Assembly: GCF_024505185.1 (NCBI RefSeq)
Contig: NZ_JANIBJ010000001.1
Location: 1 to 64,000, forward strand
DNA: 64,000 bases
Direction: 5' to 3'
Source: Methylomonas subterranea
Lineage (GTDB): Bacteria > Pseudomonadota > Gammaproteobacteria > Methylococcales > Methylomonadaceae
Part shown: piece after piece, positions 33,945 through 42,569 of the stretch
Numbering within the stretch: position 1 is the first letter of the stretch
How the letters are laid out: every line of letters begins with the position of its first letter
The notes under the pieces: generated by a model
Told to the model about the DNA's origin: nothing
What the model saw: the letters and a program-made list of their open reading frames with translations, nothing else
Databases searched by the model: none
Made by a program: the position numbers and the translations under genes

Positions 33945-34268
33945 TTACCAGACCTCGGGCGGTACGACCAGCGACGCAACCGGCGCACCGCCCAGCAAAT
34001 GCTGTTCGATGATGGTTTTGACGTCGTCCTTGCCGACCTTGCCGTACATGACGCCTTCCGGATAGACCAGTACGCTGGGACCCATCATGCAAGGGCCCAT
34101 GCAGCCGGTGTTGGTCAGGGCGATTTTCTCGAACAGGTTACGGCTTTGGATTTCATTCATGAATTCATTCATGACCTCGGCGCAACCGCTGGCCGCGCAG
34201 GAACCGCGCGGGTGGCCCTGCGGGCGGTTTTGAGTACAGACGAAGACGTGTTTTTTTGGGCGTGGCAT
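33945..34268 (-). CDS. Thioredoxin-like [2Fe-2S] ferredoxin
   Basis: 107 residues. Cys11, Cys24, Cys56 and Cys60 (CTQNRPQGHPRGSC and NTGCMGPCMMG) match the ligands of the thioredoxin-fold 2Fe-2S ferredoxins of Clostridium pasteurianum and Azotobacter (Shethna protein I type). Cys29 is extra. These are linked to nitrogenase, though their exact partner is debated. GGAGAT precedes the ATG. It is the first gene of the six-gene block that ends with the GlcF-like protein. Confidence 0.9.
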   Translation of the reverse strand: MPRPKKHVFVCTQNRPQGHPRGSCAASGCAEVMNEFMNEIQSRNLFEKIALTNTGCMGPCMMGPSVLVYPEGVMYGKVGKDDVKTIIEQHLLGGAPVASLVVPPEVW

Positions 34269-34471
34269 GATTAATCTCCTTAAACTTAATACGTTATGGC
34301 TATTTGATCGATAGCAAGTGTTACTTTTTAACGCTAGGGTTAAATGGCTTTTTCCCTAGAGCAAATACTGTTAGAATTACAACCGTTAAACGAAAAAAAC
34401 GGTCGCCATGTGTGCCACAATCCAAGTTAGCTTCGGCTACGCGCACATCCGCGACCACCTTTTCTGAGCTT

Positions 34472-35089
34472 ATGCGAAATTACGCCATCCTCATTGATGC
34501 CGGTTTTCTTAAACGGAAACTCGGTTCCAAAGAATCTCCAGTTACAGCGAATAAAATCATCGATTTTGTCGATAGGATTACTCGGCACGAGAGACTTCAC
34601 AACTTGGTGCTGCACAGAGTTTATTACTACGACGCGCCACCTATAATGGATGTTATCGAAAATCCCTTGTCTAAACAGCGAGTTAATTTGGGGCAGACTG
34701 AAATGGCAAAAACCAACAAGGCTTTACTTGATCATCTGTCCAGAGCGCCGTTTTTTGCGCTTCGGTTGGGTGATGTTGCCATGCGGGGATGGAAGGTCCC
34801 TCAACGTGTACTCAAAAATGGCGATGTCACCGGTATAGCTAGCGTTTCGGCAAACGACATTCAACCCAACATCATGCAAAAAGGTGTCGATATGCGGATC
34901 GGTTTGGATATAGCCTCCCTGACGTTGAAAAAGCATATCGACATCGTCGTTCTTGTTACTGGCGACAGTGATTTTGTCCCCGTAATGAAATTTGCCCGCA
35001 AGGAAGGCGCCCAATTATTCCTGATTACCTTGAATCATTCCGTCAAAGAAGCATTGATTGAGCATTCGGATCTAATTCTGGAAATTTAG
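34472..35089 (+). CDS. NYN-domain (LabA/DUF88-like) protein
   Basis: 205 residues with a PIN-like nuclease fold. YAILIDAGFLKRKL at the N-terminus and VLVTGDSDFVPVMKFARKEG near residue 165 supply the acidic residues expected in NYN domains. Proteins of this family are thought to act on RNA or to regulate; substrates are mostly unknown. It lies on the opposite strand inside the nif region, converging with fdxB and diverging from the ferredoxin gene, and its sequence is more AT-rich than its neighbours, which suggests insertion. I chose the ATG at 34472 because it starts just before the domain. Confidence 0.84.
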   Translation: MRNYAILIDAGFLKRKLGSKESPVTANKIIDFVDRITRHERLHNLVLHRVYYYDAPPIMDVIENPLSKQRVNLGQTEMAKTNKALLDHLSRAPFFALRLGDVAMRGWKVPQRVLKNGDVTGIASVSANDIQPNIMQKGVDMRIGLDIASLTLKKHIDIVVLVTGDSDFVPVMKFARKEGAQLFLITLNHSVKEALIEHSDLILEI

Positions 35090-35109
35090 TGTTCCGTCGC
35101 GCATAAAAA

Positions 35110-35427
35110 TCAAGCCGCCACCTTATGCTGATGCGTAAAACAATCCTTGGGGCAAACCTTGGAACAGGCCTCGCACCCTATGCAATCGGCGCCGTTTTTA
35201 ATGCTCATCACCATGCTGTTATCGTCATCGTCTTCAAAGTCGCCGTAGTCGTCGCCGAAATCCTCGGCCGACAGCACTTCGTCTTTTTCCACCAGATCGA
35301 ATACATCACGCGGGCAGACCTTGAAGCAACGGCCGCAGCCTATGCAACTGCGCTGGTTGATATTGCTGACGTATGACGGCGTCCAGATTGTGCCGCCGAA
35401 GGTGGTACCGGTTACAAATTCGCTCAT
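35110..35427 (-). CDS. fdxB: Nif-specific ferredoxin III (FdxB)
   Basis: 105-residue 2x[4Fe-4S] ferredoxin. Ligand sets are Cys28, 31, 34, 38 (CIGCGRCFKVCP) and Cys82, 85, 88, 92 (CIGCEACSKVCP). A long acidic insert of about 25 residues (EDFGDDYGDFEDDDDN) lies between them, as in the nif-associated ferredoxin III family. Likely electron donor in cofactor synthesis or to nitrogenase. GAGGAT precedes the ATG. It is the last gene of the nifE operon before the NYN gene. Confidence 0.92.
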   Translation of the reverse strand: MSEFVTGTTFGGTIWTPSYVSNINQRSCIGCGRCFKVCPRDVFDLVEKDEVLSAEDFGDDYGDFEDDDDNSMVMSIKNGADCIGCEACSKVCPKDCFTHQHKVAA

Positions 35428-35437
35428 CTTCGTATCC

Positions 35438-35653
35438 TCAAGCAGTTTCCGCGGAGGCCGCCAGAAACTTCCGATTGGCCTCGTCCCAGGCCTTGCAGGC
35501 CTCGTAAGTGTTCTGGGCCACGGCTAGCAATTCGCCGTAGGCGTCCGGCAGGCGGTCCTCGATCAGGTCGTGCAGTTCCATCGCGGCCTCGCCGGCTAGA
35601 CGCTTGGTTTTTTTGACTTCCTTTTCCAGTTTCTTCAGTTCTTCGTCAGTCAT
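35438..35653 (-). CDS. CCE_0567-family (DUF683) nif-associated protein
   Basis: 71-residue helical hairpin protein (DEELKKLEKEVKKTKRLAGE, then AYGELLAVAQNTYEACKAWD). Members of this family are found in nif operons directly after the DUF269 gene and may bind metal. AGGAGA precedes the ATG. Function is not established. Confidence 0.88.
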   Translation of the reverse strand: MTDEELKKLEKEVKKTKRLAGEAAMELHDLIEDRLPDAYGELLAVAQNTYEACKAWDEANRKFLAASAETA

Positions 35654-35664
35654 GAGATTTCTCC

Positions 35665-36138
35665 TCAGGCTTCCGCTACTTCTTTGAATTGTTCGATCAG
35701 CGCAACGGCTTTTTCAATCACGGCTTCGGTCTTGACGGATAAGTCTTCCAGGCTGGGAAAGCCGAAGCGGTGCACGTCGCGCAGGGTTTTATCCACCACG
35801 ATCAACTTGCCGACCAGCACAAACGCCCGGCCGAAACCTTCGTGGGTGATGTTGATGACCGGCACGGCCATCTTGCCGGAACGTTTTTCCACCAATGACG
35901 CGATGCTGTTGTAATAGGCCTTGACGCGGGCCAAAGTGATCTCATCCGGGTCGCCGATGATGGGGATTTCACGCTTGCGTTCCTTGGTCATCACCAGCGG
36001 GTCGATGATTTTTTCATCCGACCAGCCTTCGTAGGTGTCGTAGGTGTCAAGCGCGCGCAGTTGCTTGAGCATTTCCTGAACGACGGGTGAAGTCATGAAG
36101 GGGTCGCCGGTTTCCACGGCTAAAGCTGCTTGGGACAT
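35665..36138 (-). CDS. NifX-associated protein (DUF269)
   Basis: 157 residues, typical of the NifX-associated family: MLKQLRALDTYDTYEGWSDE, LVMTKERKREIPIIGDPDE and VFRFGFPSLEDLS-like RFGFPSLEDLSVKTEAVIEK are recognisable. It always accompanies nifX in Mo-nitrogenase clusters, but its reaction is unknown. AGGAGA lies upstream. A gap of 72 bases separates it from nifX. Confidence 0.9.
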   Translation of the reverse strand: MSQAALAVETGDPFMTSPVVQEMLKQLRALDTYDTYEGWSDEKIIDPLVMTKERKREIPIIGDPDEITLARVKAYYNSIASLVEKRSGKMAVPVINITHEGFGRAFVLVGKLIVVDKTLRDVHRFGFPSLEDLSVKTEAVIEKAVALIEQFKEVAEA

Positions 36139-36210
36139 GGTGTTCTCCTGTGTGTTGAATTCTGCGGTTGGTGTTGCCGTTGCAACGGTATATCGGCGGT
36201 GCGGGGCTGC

Positions 36211-36696
36211 TTATTCGTCCCAGCCTTCCTGCTCCATTTCATCGAAACGTTGCGGATCGGGACCCTTGTTCTGGTTGATGGCCTTGGCCAGCCAACTGGA
36301 CGGCCCGGCCTTCATTTCAGCTTGCAAGTCGCTGAGCAAATCCTTGATGGTGCTGCCTTCGTGGACCTTGATCGGCTGTATGCCCTGAGCGATGATTTGT
36401 TTGATCGCCGAAGCGCCGACGGCTTGGCAATACACCGCCGCGCAGCCGTCCAACAATTGCAGCTTCACCGACAGTTTGTCTTCGTTGCCGTCTTGCGCGA
36501 GTTCGCCGAATTGGGCGGCTTCTATCAGCTCAACCTGTTCCGGGTTCACGGCATATACCGCGAACGATTTGGCGGAACCGAAGTGCTGATTGACATGCAC
36601 CATGTCGGTGGTGGCGAATGCGACTTTGATGGCTGTTTCCATCGGTATCTCCTGTTCGGATTGATGCACGACCTGCATGCGGCGGGTTAATGACAT
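36211..36696 (-). CDS. nifX: FeMo-cofactor carrier NifX
   Basis: Binds the NifB cofactor and FeMo-co precursors and passes them to and from NifEN. The 161 residues contain KVAFATTDMVHVNQHFGSAK and VELIEAAQFGEL, then CAAVYCQAVGASAIKQII, the NifX/NifY/dinitrogenase-cofactor-biosynthesis fold. I keep the ATG at 36696 because TRRMQVV resembles the N-terminus of other NifX proteins. An internal ATG at 36642 has a stronger ribosome site (AGGAGA). It overlaps the end of nifN by 10 bases. Confidence 0.92.
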   Translation of the reverse strand: MSLTRRMQVVHQSEQEIPMETAIKVAFATTDMVHVNQHFGSAKSFAVYAVNPEQVELIEAAQFGELAQDGNEDKLSVKLQLLDGCAAVYCQAVGASAIKQIIAQGIQPIKVHEGSTIKDLLSDLQAEMKAGPSSWLAKAINQNKGPDPQRFDEMEQEGWDE

Positions 36697-38084
36697 GACG
36701 GCGAGCAGGCTGGACGTTCGGATTCGGGTTTTTGCGCGTACGGCGAGTAATACGGCTCTATCTCTTCATGGGCGAAATTGATCACCAGATTGGCCAGATC
36801 GAACAGGGTCTGGCGGGTGCCGCGATAACCTATCCAGGTTTTTTGATAGCCGCCGATCACATCGTAGAGCGGAAAGCCGATACGCAGAATGGGGATGCCC
36901 AGGCGTTCGGCGCTGGCGACGGCGTGCGAGTTGCCTATCAGCAGTTGCGCCTTGCGCTCCTTGGCCATTACTTCCAAATCTTCCAGGTCGCCGATTTTGA
37001 TGCTGTCCACCGGTGCGGTTGCCAGTACCGGCGTGTTGCCGGCGGCGATGGCGGTTACGACTTCGCAGCCCATGCCGTGCACCAGATGAATCAGGGCATT
37101 AAGCTGGTCGGGATCGGCGGCGATGGCTACCCGCAGTTGGCCGAGCATGAAATGGGTATCCAGCATGGCATCCTGCAATTGGGCCCGTTGCCGCTCGACT
37201 TTTTGCGGTACCGGCATTTCGCTGATGTCGGTCAGGGCCTGCACCAGCGCATCGTTGGCTTGCAGGCCATACAGGTGATCGAAATAATGGCTAGGCACGC
37301 CGGTTTTTTCCTGCAACAGTTCGCCGGATTTACGCAGGGATGCGCCGATAACCAAGGTAGCCCGGGCTTCGCCCAATGTGGCCAATTCCGAAACCGGCGT
37401 GCCGCCGATGGTGACGGGGGAAAAGTCGTCGTCGGTCAGGCTGCCGTCCAGGGAGTCGGATAAATCCGGCACCAGTACCGGCCGTAAATTGAATTGTTCG
37501 ATTAAATCGCGCAGCGCTTCCAGATCGCCCGGTGTCAACATCGGGCTGGCCAGTACGTTGACCTGCCGTTGGCGGTTGCCGGGTTTGCTGCCGGCGCTGG
37601 CGGCGTCCGGCACCAAATCCTTAATAATTTCGTACAGAGTGGCGGCATAGCCGGTCTCCACGCAGCCGGTGAAATCCGGGGTGTTCACGGCTACCACGGC
37701 GACATGGTTGTATTCCGGATATTTGACCCGGAACTCGCGAACGTTACGGTGCACGTCGCAACCTTGGGTTTCGGCCAAGCCGGTGGTCAATACCGCGATC
37801 AGGGCCGGTTTGGACTTTTCGGCGATATTCTTGATGCCTTCGACCACGTTTTCATCAGCGCCCAATACCGAACTGGCCTGATCCATCGCCGTGGTTTGCA
37901 GCGGAATCGGCTCGCGAAAATGCCGGACGAAGAACACCTTGGCAAAGGCGGTACAGCCTTGCGAGCCGTGCAGCATCGGAATGGCCTTGTCGAAACCCAG
38001 GCAAGCCAGGGAACCGCCGGTGGGTTGGCTGGCTTTTAACGGGTTTACCGACAGGGCTTTGTTGCGTTTGACGATTTCGGCCAT
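36687..38084 (-). CDS. nifN: FeMo-cofactor scaffold subunit NifN
   Basis: Beta-like subunit of the NifEN complex on which the FeMo-cofactor precursor is converted by addition of Mo and homocitrate. The 465 residues include NPLKASQPTGGSLACLGFDK, MLHGSQGCTAF and VLTTGLAETQGCDV, typical of NifN and the related NifK. The C-terminus ends with a cysteine-containing tail (ACSPSCH). It begins 2 bases after nifE. Confidence 0.95.
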   Translation of the reverse strand: MAEIVKRNKALSVNPLKASQPTGGSLACLGFDKAIPMLHGSQGCTAFAKVFFVRHFREPIPLQTTAMDQASSVLGADENVVEGIKNIAEKSKPALIAVLTTGLAETQGCDVHRNVREFRVKYPEYNHVAVVAVNTPDFTGCVETGYAATLYEIIKDLVPDAASAGSKPGNRQRQVNVLASPMLTPGDLEALRDLIEQFNLRPVLVPDLSDSLDGSLTDDDFSPVTIGGTPVSELATLGEARATLVIGASLRKSGELLQEKTGVPSHYFDHLYGLQANDALVQALTDISEMPVPQKVERQRAQLQDAMLDTHFMLGQLRVAIAADPDQLNALIHLVHGMGCEVVTAIAAGNTPVLATAPVDSIKIGDLEDLEVMAKERKAQLLIGNSHAVASAERLGIPILRIGFPLYDVIGGYQKTWIGYRGTRQTLFDLANLVINFAHEEIEPYYSPYAQKPESERPACSPSCH

Positions 38085-38086
38085 GG

Positions 38087-39592
38087 CTATGCCCCTGCTG
38101 CAACGACCGTCCCTTCTCCGTGAGGGAGAAGGTTAGGATGAGGGGGATCAAATAAGGCATTTTGCTGATTTATTTTCTCCTCACCCCAGCCCTCTCCAGC
38201 AGGAGAGGGGGCTTTTATACGCCAGGGCGGCGTGGCCCGCACGGCTTCCCAGACCGGACTTTCCAGGGTCAGGGCCAATTGCCGCACCAGTTCCAGCATA
38301 CCCTGGTAGCCTTCGTAACCGAATTCGCGTTCCTGGTTGATATCCAGGAAGGGAATGCGGGCTTTCAATGCGGTATACATATTGCGGCCGCCGGCGATCA
38401 GAATGTCGGCTTTATAGTCAGCGACGACTTTTAGCAAGGCTTTCGGGCTGCCGTCTTCTATCATCAAGGTCTCTTCGCCCATCAATTCGCGGATGCGCGC
38501 CTTGTCTTCCTCGGTGGATTTTTTGGTGCCGGTGGCGACCACCACCATCCCGAGATCCTGCAGCGCCGAAATGACCGACCAACTTTTTACGCCGCCGGTA
38601 AACAACAATACCCGTTTACCTTTTAGCCGTTCTTTCCAAGGAGCCAAGGCTTGGCGGATGCGGTTTTCCTCGCGGGCGATGATGGCTTCGGTACGTTCGA
38701 TTAAATCGGGATCGTTAATCACCCTGGCGAAATCGCGCAAAGCCTGGCTGGTGTCGGTGATGCCGTAAAAACTGCCCTCGAACCAAGGCGTGCCGTAGCT
38801 TTGTTGCAATTTACGCGCGACGTTGACCATGGCTTTGGAGCAGACCATCATGTTTACTTCGGCCTTGTGCATGGTCTGCACCTCGCGGAAACGGGCGTCG
38901 CCGGACAGGGTGCACAGCACGCGCAGACCCATTTCGTCCAGCAGCGGCAGCACGTGCCAGAATTCGCCGGCGATGTTGTATTCGCCGACCAGATTGACAT
39001 CGTGCACCTTGATGCCGGGCCGTTCGGTGCCGGGCGGCAACGGATCGGGATCGCGGGTGCCGATCACATGCTTGACCATGGCGTCGCCGGCGATGCGGTT
39101 ACCCAGGTTTTTGGTGCCGTAAAAGCCGGCGCAATCGATGGGTACCACCGGCACGCCCCAACGTTCGGCGGCGGATTTGCAGGTGGCGTTGATGTCGTCG
39201 CCCACCAAGGCGGGTACGCAGGTGTTGTAAATGAACACCGCCGGCGGGTTGTAGGTTTCTATGGCTTGTTTGATGGCGTGGAACAGGCGTTTTTCGCTAC
39301 GCCCCATCACCACGTCCTGTTCGGTCAAATCGGTGGTCATGCCGATGCGATACAGCTCCGAACCGGAAGAACGGGTGCCGCGGTTATCCCAGGAAGAACC
39401 GGCGCAGGCAATGGGGCCATGGACGATGTGCGCCACGTCCGCAATTGGCAACAATGCGATCTGGGCGCCGTCGAACGCGCAACCGCCCGCCGCCGAACCC
39501 GGTTTCGGTTTGGCGCAGCCGGACTTTTCCTTCTTGTTATGCTCGCAGGCCGGTTCGTCCAGCAGTTCGGCAATATCTTTGGTCGATTTCAT
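38087..39592 (-). CDS. nifE: FeMo-cofactor scaffold subunit NifE with repeat-encoded tail
   Basis: Alpha-like subunit of NifEN. 501 residues from the ATG at 39592, which has GAGGTG seven bases upstream. Family motifs: [52 protein letters not shown] and [20 protein letters not shown]. The family-like sequence ends near [13 protein letters not shown]. The last 43 or so residues are encoded by two REP-like palindromes (38107-38212) and look like translated repeat ([25 protein letters not shown]). The tail is probably tolerated and not functional. Confidence 0.94.
   Translation of the reverse strand: MKSTKDIAELLDEPACEHNKKEKSGCAKPKPGSAAGGCAFDGAQIALLPIADVAHIVHGPIACAGSSWDNRGTRSSGSELYRIGMTTDLTEQDVVMGRSEKRLFHAIKQAIETYNPPAVFIYNTCVPALVGDDINATCKSAAERWGVPVVPIDCAGFYGTKNLGNRIAGDAMVKHVIGTRDPDPLPPGTERPGIKVHDVNLVGEYNIAGEFWHVLPLLDEMGLRVLCTLSGDARFREVQTMHKAEVNMMVCSKAMVNVARKLQQSYGTPWFEGSFYGITDTSQALRDFARVINDPDLIERTEAIIAREENRIRQALAPWKERLKGKRVLLFTGGVKSWSVISALQDLGMVVVATGTKKSTEEDKARIRELMGEETLMIEDGSPKALLKVVADYKADILIAGGRNMYTALKARIPFLDINQEREFGYEGYQGMLELVRQLALTLESPVWEAVRATPPWRIKAPSPAGEGWGEEKINQQNALFDPPHPNLLPHGEGTVVAAGA
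38107..38212. repeat. Pair of inverted REP-like elements inside nifE
   Basis: Two hairpins, CCTTCTCC/GGAGAAGG (38112-38132) and CCCTCTCC/GGAGAGGG (38190-38209). Flanks GGTTAGGATGAGGGGG and CCTCACCCCAGC face each other, a head-to-head pair of the family also seen at 7717-7747. They lie in frame at the 3' end of nifE, just upstream of nifN, where they may also affect mRNA stability. Confidence 0.75.
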
Positions 39593-39622
39593 GGCATCAC
39601 ACCTCGCTTTTTGATAGTGACA

Positions 39623-39641
39623 AAGCAACCAATGTGCCAGC
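39623..39641 (-). promoter_or_regulatory. Sigma-54 (-24/-12) promoter of the nifE operon
   Basis: On the minus strand the sequence reads TGGCACATTGGTTGCTTTG, a near-perfect sigma-54 site with GG and GC ten bases apart. The predicted start is about 20-22 bases upstream of the nifE ATG. Confidence 0.88.
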
Positions 39642-39683
39642 AGTTAAGATATTGAGTTTATTAGCTTTGTTTTAGTAAGGCTT

Positions 39684-39699
39684 TGTAGTAAATGCTACA
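39684..39699 (-). promoter_or_regulatory. NifA upstream activator site for nifE
   Basis: TGT, ten bases, ACA; also symmetrical at the ends (TTTGTAG and CTACAAA). It lies about 50 bases upstream of the -24 element. It sits in the divergent space between nifE and the aldo/keto reductase gene and could influence both, though no plus-strand sigma-54 site was found. Confidence 0.82.
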
Positions 39700-39807
39700 A
39701 AGCCCTGGCGGTGGGCCGCAATGACGACATTGACGGAACAAATAGCCGACAATCGGCCCCCAGGCCGAATCTCGGTTACCATGAGGGGGAACTTTTTAGG
39801 AGGCCTT

Positions 39808-40668
39808 ATGCAAGACGACGTTGTAATCAGTTCGGCCGGCGTAGCCATGCCCCGGCTTATTTACGGTACGGCCTGGAAGCGGGAAAGGACCGCCGAATGG
39901 GTGGCCCTGGCCCTGGAAACGGGCTTTCGCGGTATCGATACCGCCTGCCAGCCCAAGCATTATCATGAAGCCGGGGTGGGCGAAGCCCTGCATGCCGCAT
40001 TCGAATTGGGCTTGGGGCGCGAGCAGATTTATCTGCAAACTAAATTCACCCCCCTCGGCGGACAGGACCCGCTGCAAATTCCCTACGACCCGCAAGCGCC
40101 TCTGCAGCGGCAGGTGGCGCAGTCCTTTGCAAAATCGCTGGACAATTTGCGCACCGGCTATCTGGACGGCCTGATATTGCATTCGCCGCTGGCCGATAAG
40201 GCGGAACTGATGACGGTCTGGCGGGCAATGGAGGATATTGTGCTGTCCGGCGGCGCGCGCCAGCTGGGTATCAGCAACTGCTACGATCCGGCGCTGTTCG
40301 AATTTTTATATCGGGCCGCCATCGTCAAGCCGGCGGTATTGCAAAATCGTTTTTACGCCGACAGCGGCTACGACGTGGAATTGCGCAAATTTTGCCGGGC
40401 GCATGGGGTCATTTATCAAAGTTTCTGGACCTTGACCGCCAACCCGAAATTACTGGCGCACCAGACCCTCAAGGCTTTGGCGCAACACTACCGGCGCGGC
40501 CCGGCGCAAATTCTGTTTCGCTACTTGACCCAGGTCGGCGTGGTCCCCTTGACCGGCACCACTTCCACGCAGCATATGCGGGACGATCTGGCGATTTTCG
40601 AGTTCGAACTGACAGCGGATGAATGCGCCGACCTGGAGCGTTTGCTAAGCCCGGCCGATCCGGCTTGA
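39808..40668 (+). CDS. Aldo/keto reductase
   Basis: 286-residue NAD(P)H-dependent TIM-barrel oxidoreductase. It has GFRGIDTACQPKHYHEAGVG, where the tyrosine in HYHEAGVG is the expected acid, then LQTKFTP with the lysine, LDGLILHSP, and QLGISNCYD for cofactor binding. AGGAGG five bases before the ATG at 39808 fixes this start against in-frame ATGs at 39721 and 39781. Substrate unknown. It is divergent from nifE. Confidence 0.87.
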   Translation: MQDDVVISSAGVAMPRLIYGTAWKRERTAEWVALALETGFRGIDTACQPKHYHEAGVGEALHAAFELGLGREQIYLQTKFTPLGGQDPLQIPYDPQAPLQRQVAQSFAKSLDNLRTGYLDGLILHSPLADKAELMTVWRAMEDIVLSGGARQLGISNCYDPALFEFLYRAAIVKPAVLQNRFYADSGYDVELRKFCRAHGVIYQSFWTLTANPKLLAHQTLKALAQHYRRGPAQILFRYLTQVGVVPLTGTTSTQHMRDDLAIFEFELTADECADLERLLSPADPA

Positions 40669-40709
40669 CCTGGACGGTGGCCGCTTACGACGCACTATCG
40701 GCGCGGCTA

Positions 40710-41690
40710 CTATTCATTTCGGCTTTGCGGGGCCAGGGCGCCGCCGCAACTGCTGCCCTGGCCGGCCGTGCAGCCGTAACAATGGGCCGCCGTGGCTATT
40801 GCAGCGCCATTTAAAGCCGCCGGATTCAATTCGCCGATATGCACCTTGGGTTTGGCAACTGCCGCCAGCGGCATGTCCAGCATCTGATTGAAGTCGCAAT
40901 CGTAGACATGGCCTTGCCAATCGATGCTGATGGTATTCAAACACATCAAATTGTCCAGATTGTCGGCGCGGAAACTGTTTTTCAGCAAGGAAAGATAGGA
41001 ATCGAACAGACCATGGCTGAGCAATATGCTGCCGAAACGTTGTATCGGCATATTGGCGATGGCGTACAGATGGTTGAAGACGATGCCGTAATGTTGTTGC
41101 AGATGCTGTTTGTAGGCTTGTTCCAGCTGTTGTTGGTCGGGCGGCAACAGCGGGCCTTGAGGATTGAACACCAGATTCAGTTGCAAGCCGCTGTCGGACT
41201 GGCCGTAACCCAGTCGATTGAGGCGCCGCAGCGCCGACAGGCTTTGTTTGAAAACGCCCTTGCCGCGTTGTTTGTCGACATTGTCTTCCAGATAGCACGG
41301 CAGGGAGGCCACGATCCTGACCCCTTGAGCGGCCAAAAAACCCGCCAGGTCTTCATGCCCCGGCGCTTCCAGTATGGTCAGGTTGCAGCGATCGATTACC
41401 TCGATGCCGCAATCGCGCGCGCCGCGCACCAGATAATGAAAATCGGCGTGCATTTCCGGCGCGCCGCCGGTCAAGTCCAGGCAGCGAATATGGGCGGCTG
41501 CCGCCAGGGCCAGAACCTGTTCCACGGTTTCCCGGCTCATCATTTCGGTACGCTTGGGGCCGGCGTTGACGTGGCAATGCAGGCAACTGAGGTTGCATAA
41601 GTAGCCGAGGTTGATTTGTAAAATTTCCAAGGGCCGGCGAAAAATGGCCGGGAAGTCACTGGCGGTCAAAAGAGGCTTGGTGTCGTACAT
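40710..41690 (-). CDS. ArsS-like radical SAM protein
   Basis: 326 residues. The radical SAM motif is CNLSCLHCHVNAGP (C-x3-C-x2-C, near residue 35), followed by CLDLTGGAPEMHADF, both typical of the arsenosugar-synthesis radical SAM family ArsS. The C-terminal DUF3641-like part has CLNTISIDWQGHVYDCDFNQ and HCYGCTAGQGSSCGG. ArsS acts with ArsM in arsenosugar formation; no arsM is visible, so the substrate may differ. AAGGA precedes the ATG. Confidence 0.85.
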   Translation of the reverse strand: MYDTKPLLTASDFPAIFRRPLEILQINLGYLCNLSCLHCHVNAGPKRTEMMSRETVEQVLALAAAAHIRCLDLTGGAPEMHADFHYLVRGARDCGIEVIDRCNLTILEAPGHEDLAGFLAAQGVRIVASLPCYLEDNVDKQRGKGVFKQSLSALRRLNRLGYGQSDSGLQLNLVFNPQGPLLPPDQQQLEQAYKQHLQQHYGIVFNHLYAIANMPIQRFGSILLSHGLFDSYLSLLKNSFRADNLDNLMCLNTISIDWQGHVYDCDFNQMLDMPLAAVAKPKVHIGELNPAALNGAAIATAAHCYGCTAGQGSSCGGALAPQSRNE

Positions 41691-41694
41691 GTGT

Positions 41695-42342
41695 TTAATC
41701 CTTGGAAAACCAGATGTCGCCGTAGTCGGCGGCTGCCCGGCCGCCGCTGTTATCGGTATCGGTCATGATGGCCACGGCATCGATGTTTTCTATATTTTCG
41801 CCGAACAGTTGCTTGAAATCGGTCCGGAGATTGCGTTTTTCGCGATGCCAGACCTTCGGCGGCGCTTCCGGGCCGCGCAAGGCCAGCATCATCACATGCT
41901 CGCCGGCAAAGGCGTTGGGCCAGATGCTGTCTTTTTGGCTGTTACCGGCCCAGACATAGTTGATGGCCCTGGTGCGCCAAAACGCCAGACCGCCCTTGAC
42001 CACCACATACAGTCGCGCCGCGTAATCGTCGCCGGCCTTGCTTTGCTCGTTCAAACCGCTCAGCCGCTCTGCGATGCGCCACGACCAGTTCAACGTCGGT
42101 GTTTGGTTTAGATCGATGCTTTGTTCCTTGAACAAGCCGGAGCCGCTGGCATGACTGTCCGCGGTCAGCACCATCGTTCCTTCCAGGTTTTGTAGTCGAT
42201 AGCGGGTTTCGCCCTTGAAGCTTTTGTGCTCCCAGCCGTCCAGGCGGTTTTGGCTGAAGGCGCCGATTACCAGGCTGTCCTCGGCACAGGCCGCACGCAT
42301 AAGCAGCGGCGGGATCAAGGCTATCAATGCATATTTTGTCAC
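41695..42342 (-). CDS. DUF3047 periplasmic protein
   Basis: 215 residues. The GTG at 42342, with GGAG upstream, gives a signal peptide (TKYALIALIPPLLMRAACA) with a likely cut after ACA. The mature protein has DGWEHKSFKGETRYRL, LNWSWRI, DDYAARLYVVVKGGL and NAVAIMTDTDNSGGRA-like motifs (here DAVAIMTDTDNSGGRAAADY), matching DUF3047. The function of the family is unknown. It ends 4 bases from the ArsS-like start region and is upstream of it in the same direction. Confidence 0.82.
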   Translation of the reverse strand: MTKYALIALIPPLLMRAACAEDSLVIGAFSQNRLDGWEHKSFKGETRYRLQNLEGTMVLTADSHASGSGLFKEQSIDLNQTPTLNWSWRIAERLSGLNEQSKAGDDYAARLYVVVKGGLAFWRTRAINYVWAGNSQKDSIWPNAFAGEHVMMLALRGPEAPPKVWHREKRNLRTDFKQLFGENIENIDAVAIMTDTDNSGGRAAADYGDIWFSKD

Positions 42343-42480
42343 GGGATATTCTCCAAGGTGCGCCCGGTCACCAATTGTCATTCAAGTTACTGTCTTTTAC
42401 TCTGAAAGTAAAAAATCGGGCGGGTACGGTTGCTTGTTGGACAGGCGACGGCAGCAAGGATGCTGCCGTCGAGCCTACAC

Positions 42481-42506
42481 GGACGTATTTACGGCGTCCT
42501 GTCCGG
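42481..42506. repeat. Dispersed repeat copy, GGACGTATT type
   Basis: Matches bases 11-36 with a few differences; it is followed by CATTTGCCGGGG, also seen next to the palindromic repeats, so the two repeat types may be parts of one element. Confidence 0.5.
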
Positions 42507-42569
42507 CGAGGAACCGTACCCAGCTGCACTACTTTCATTTGCCGGGGCGATCGCCAGGCCTTCATGAAC

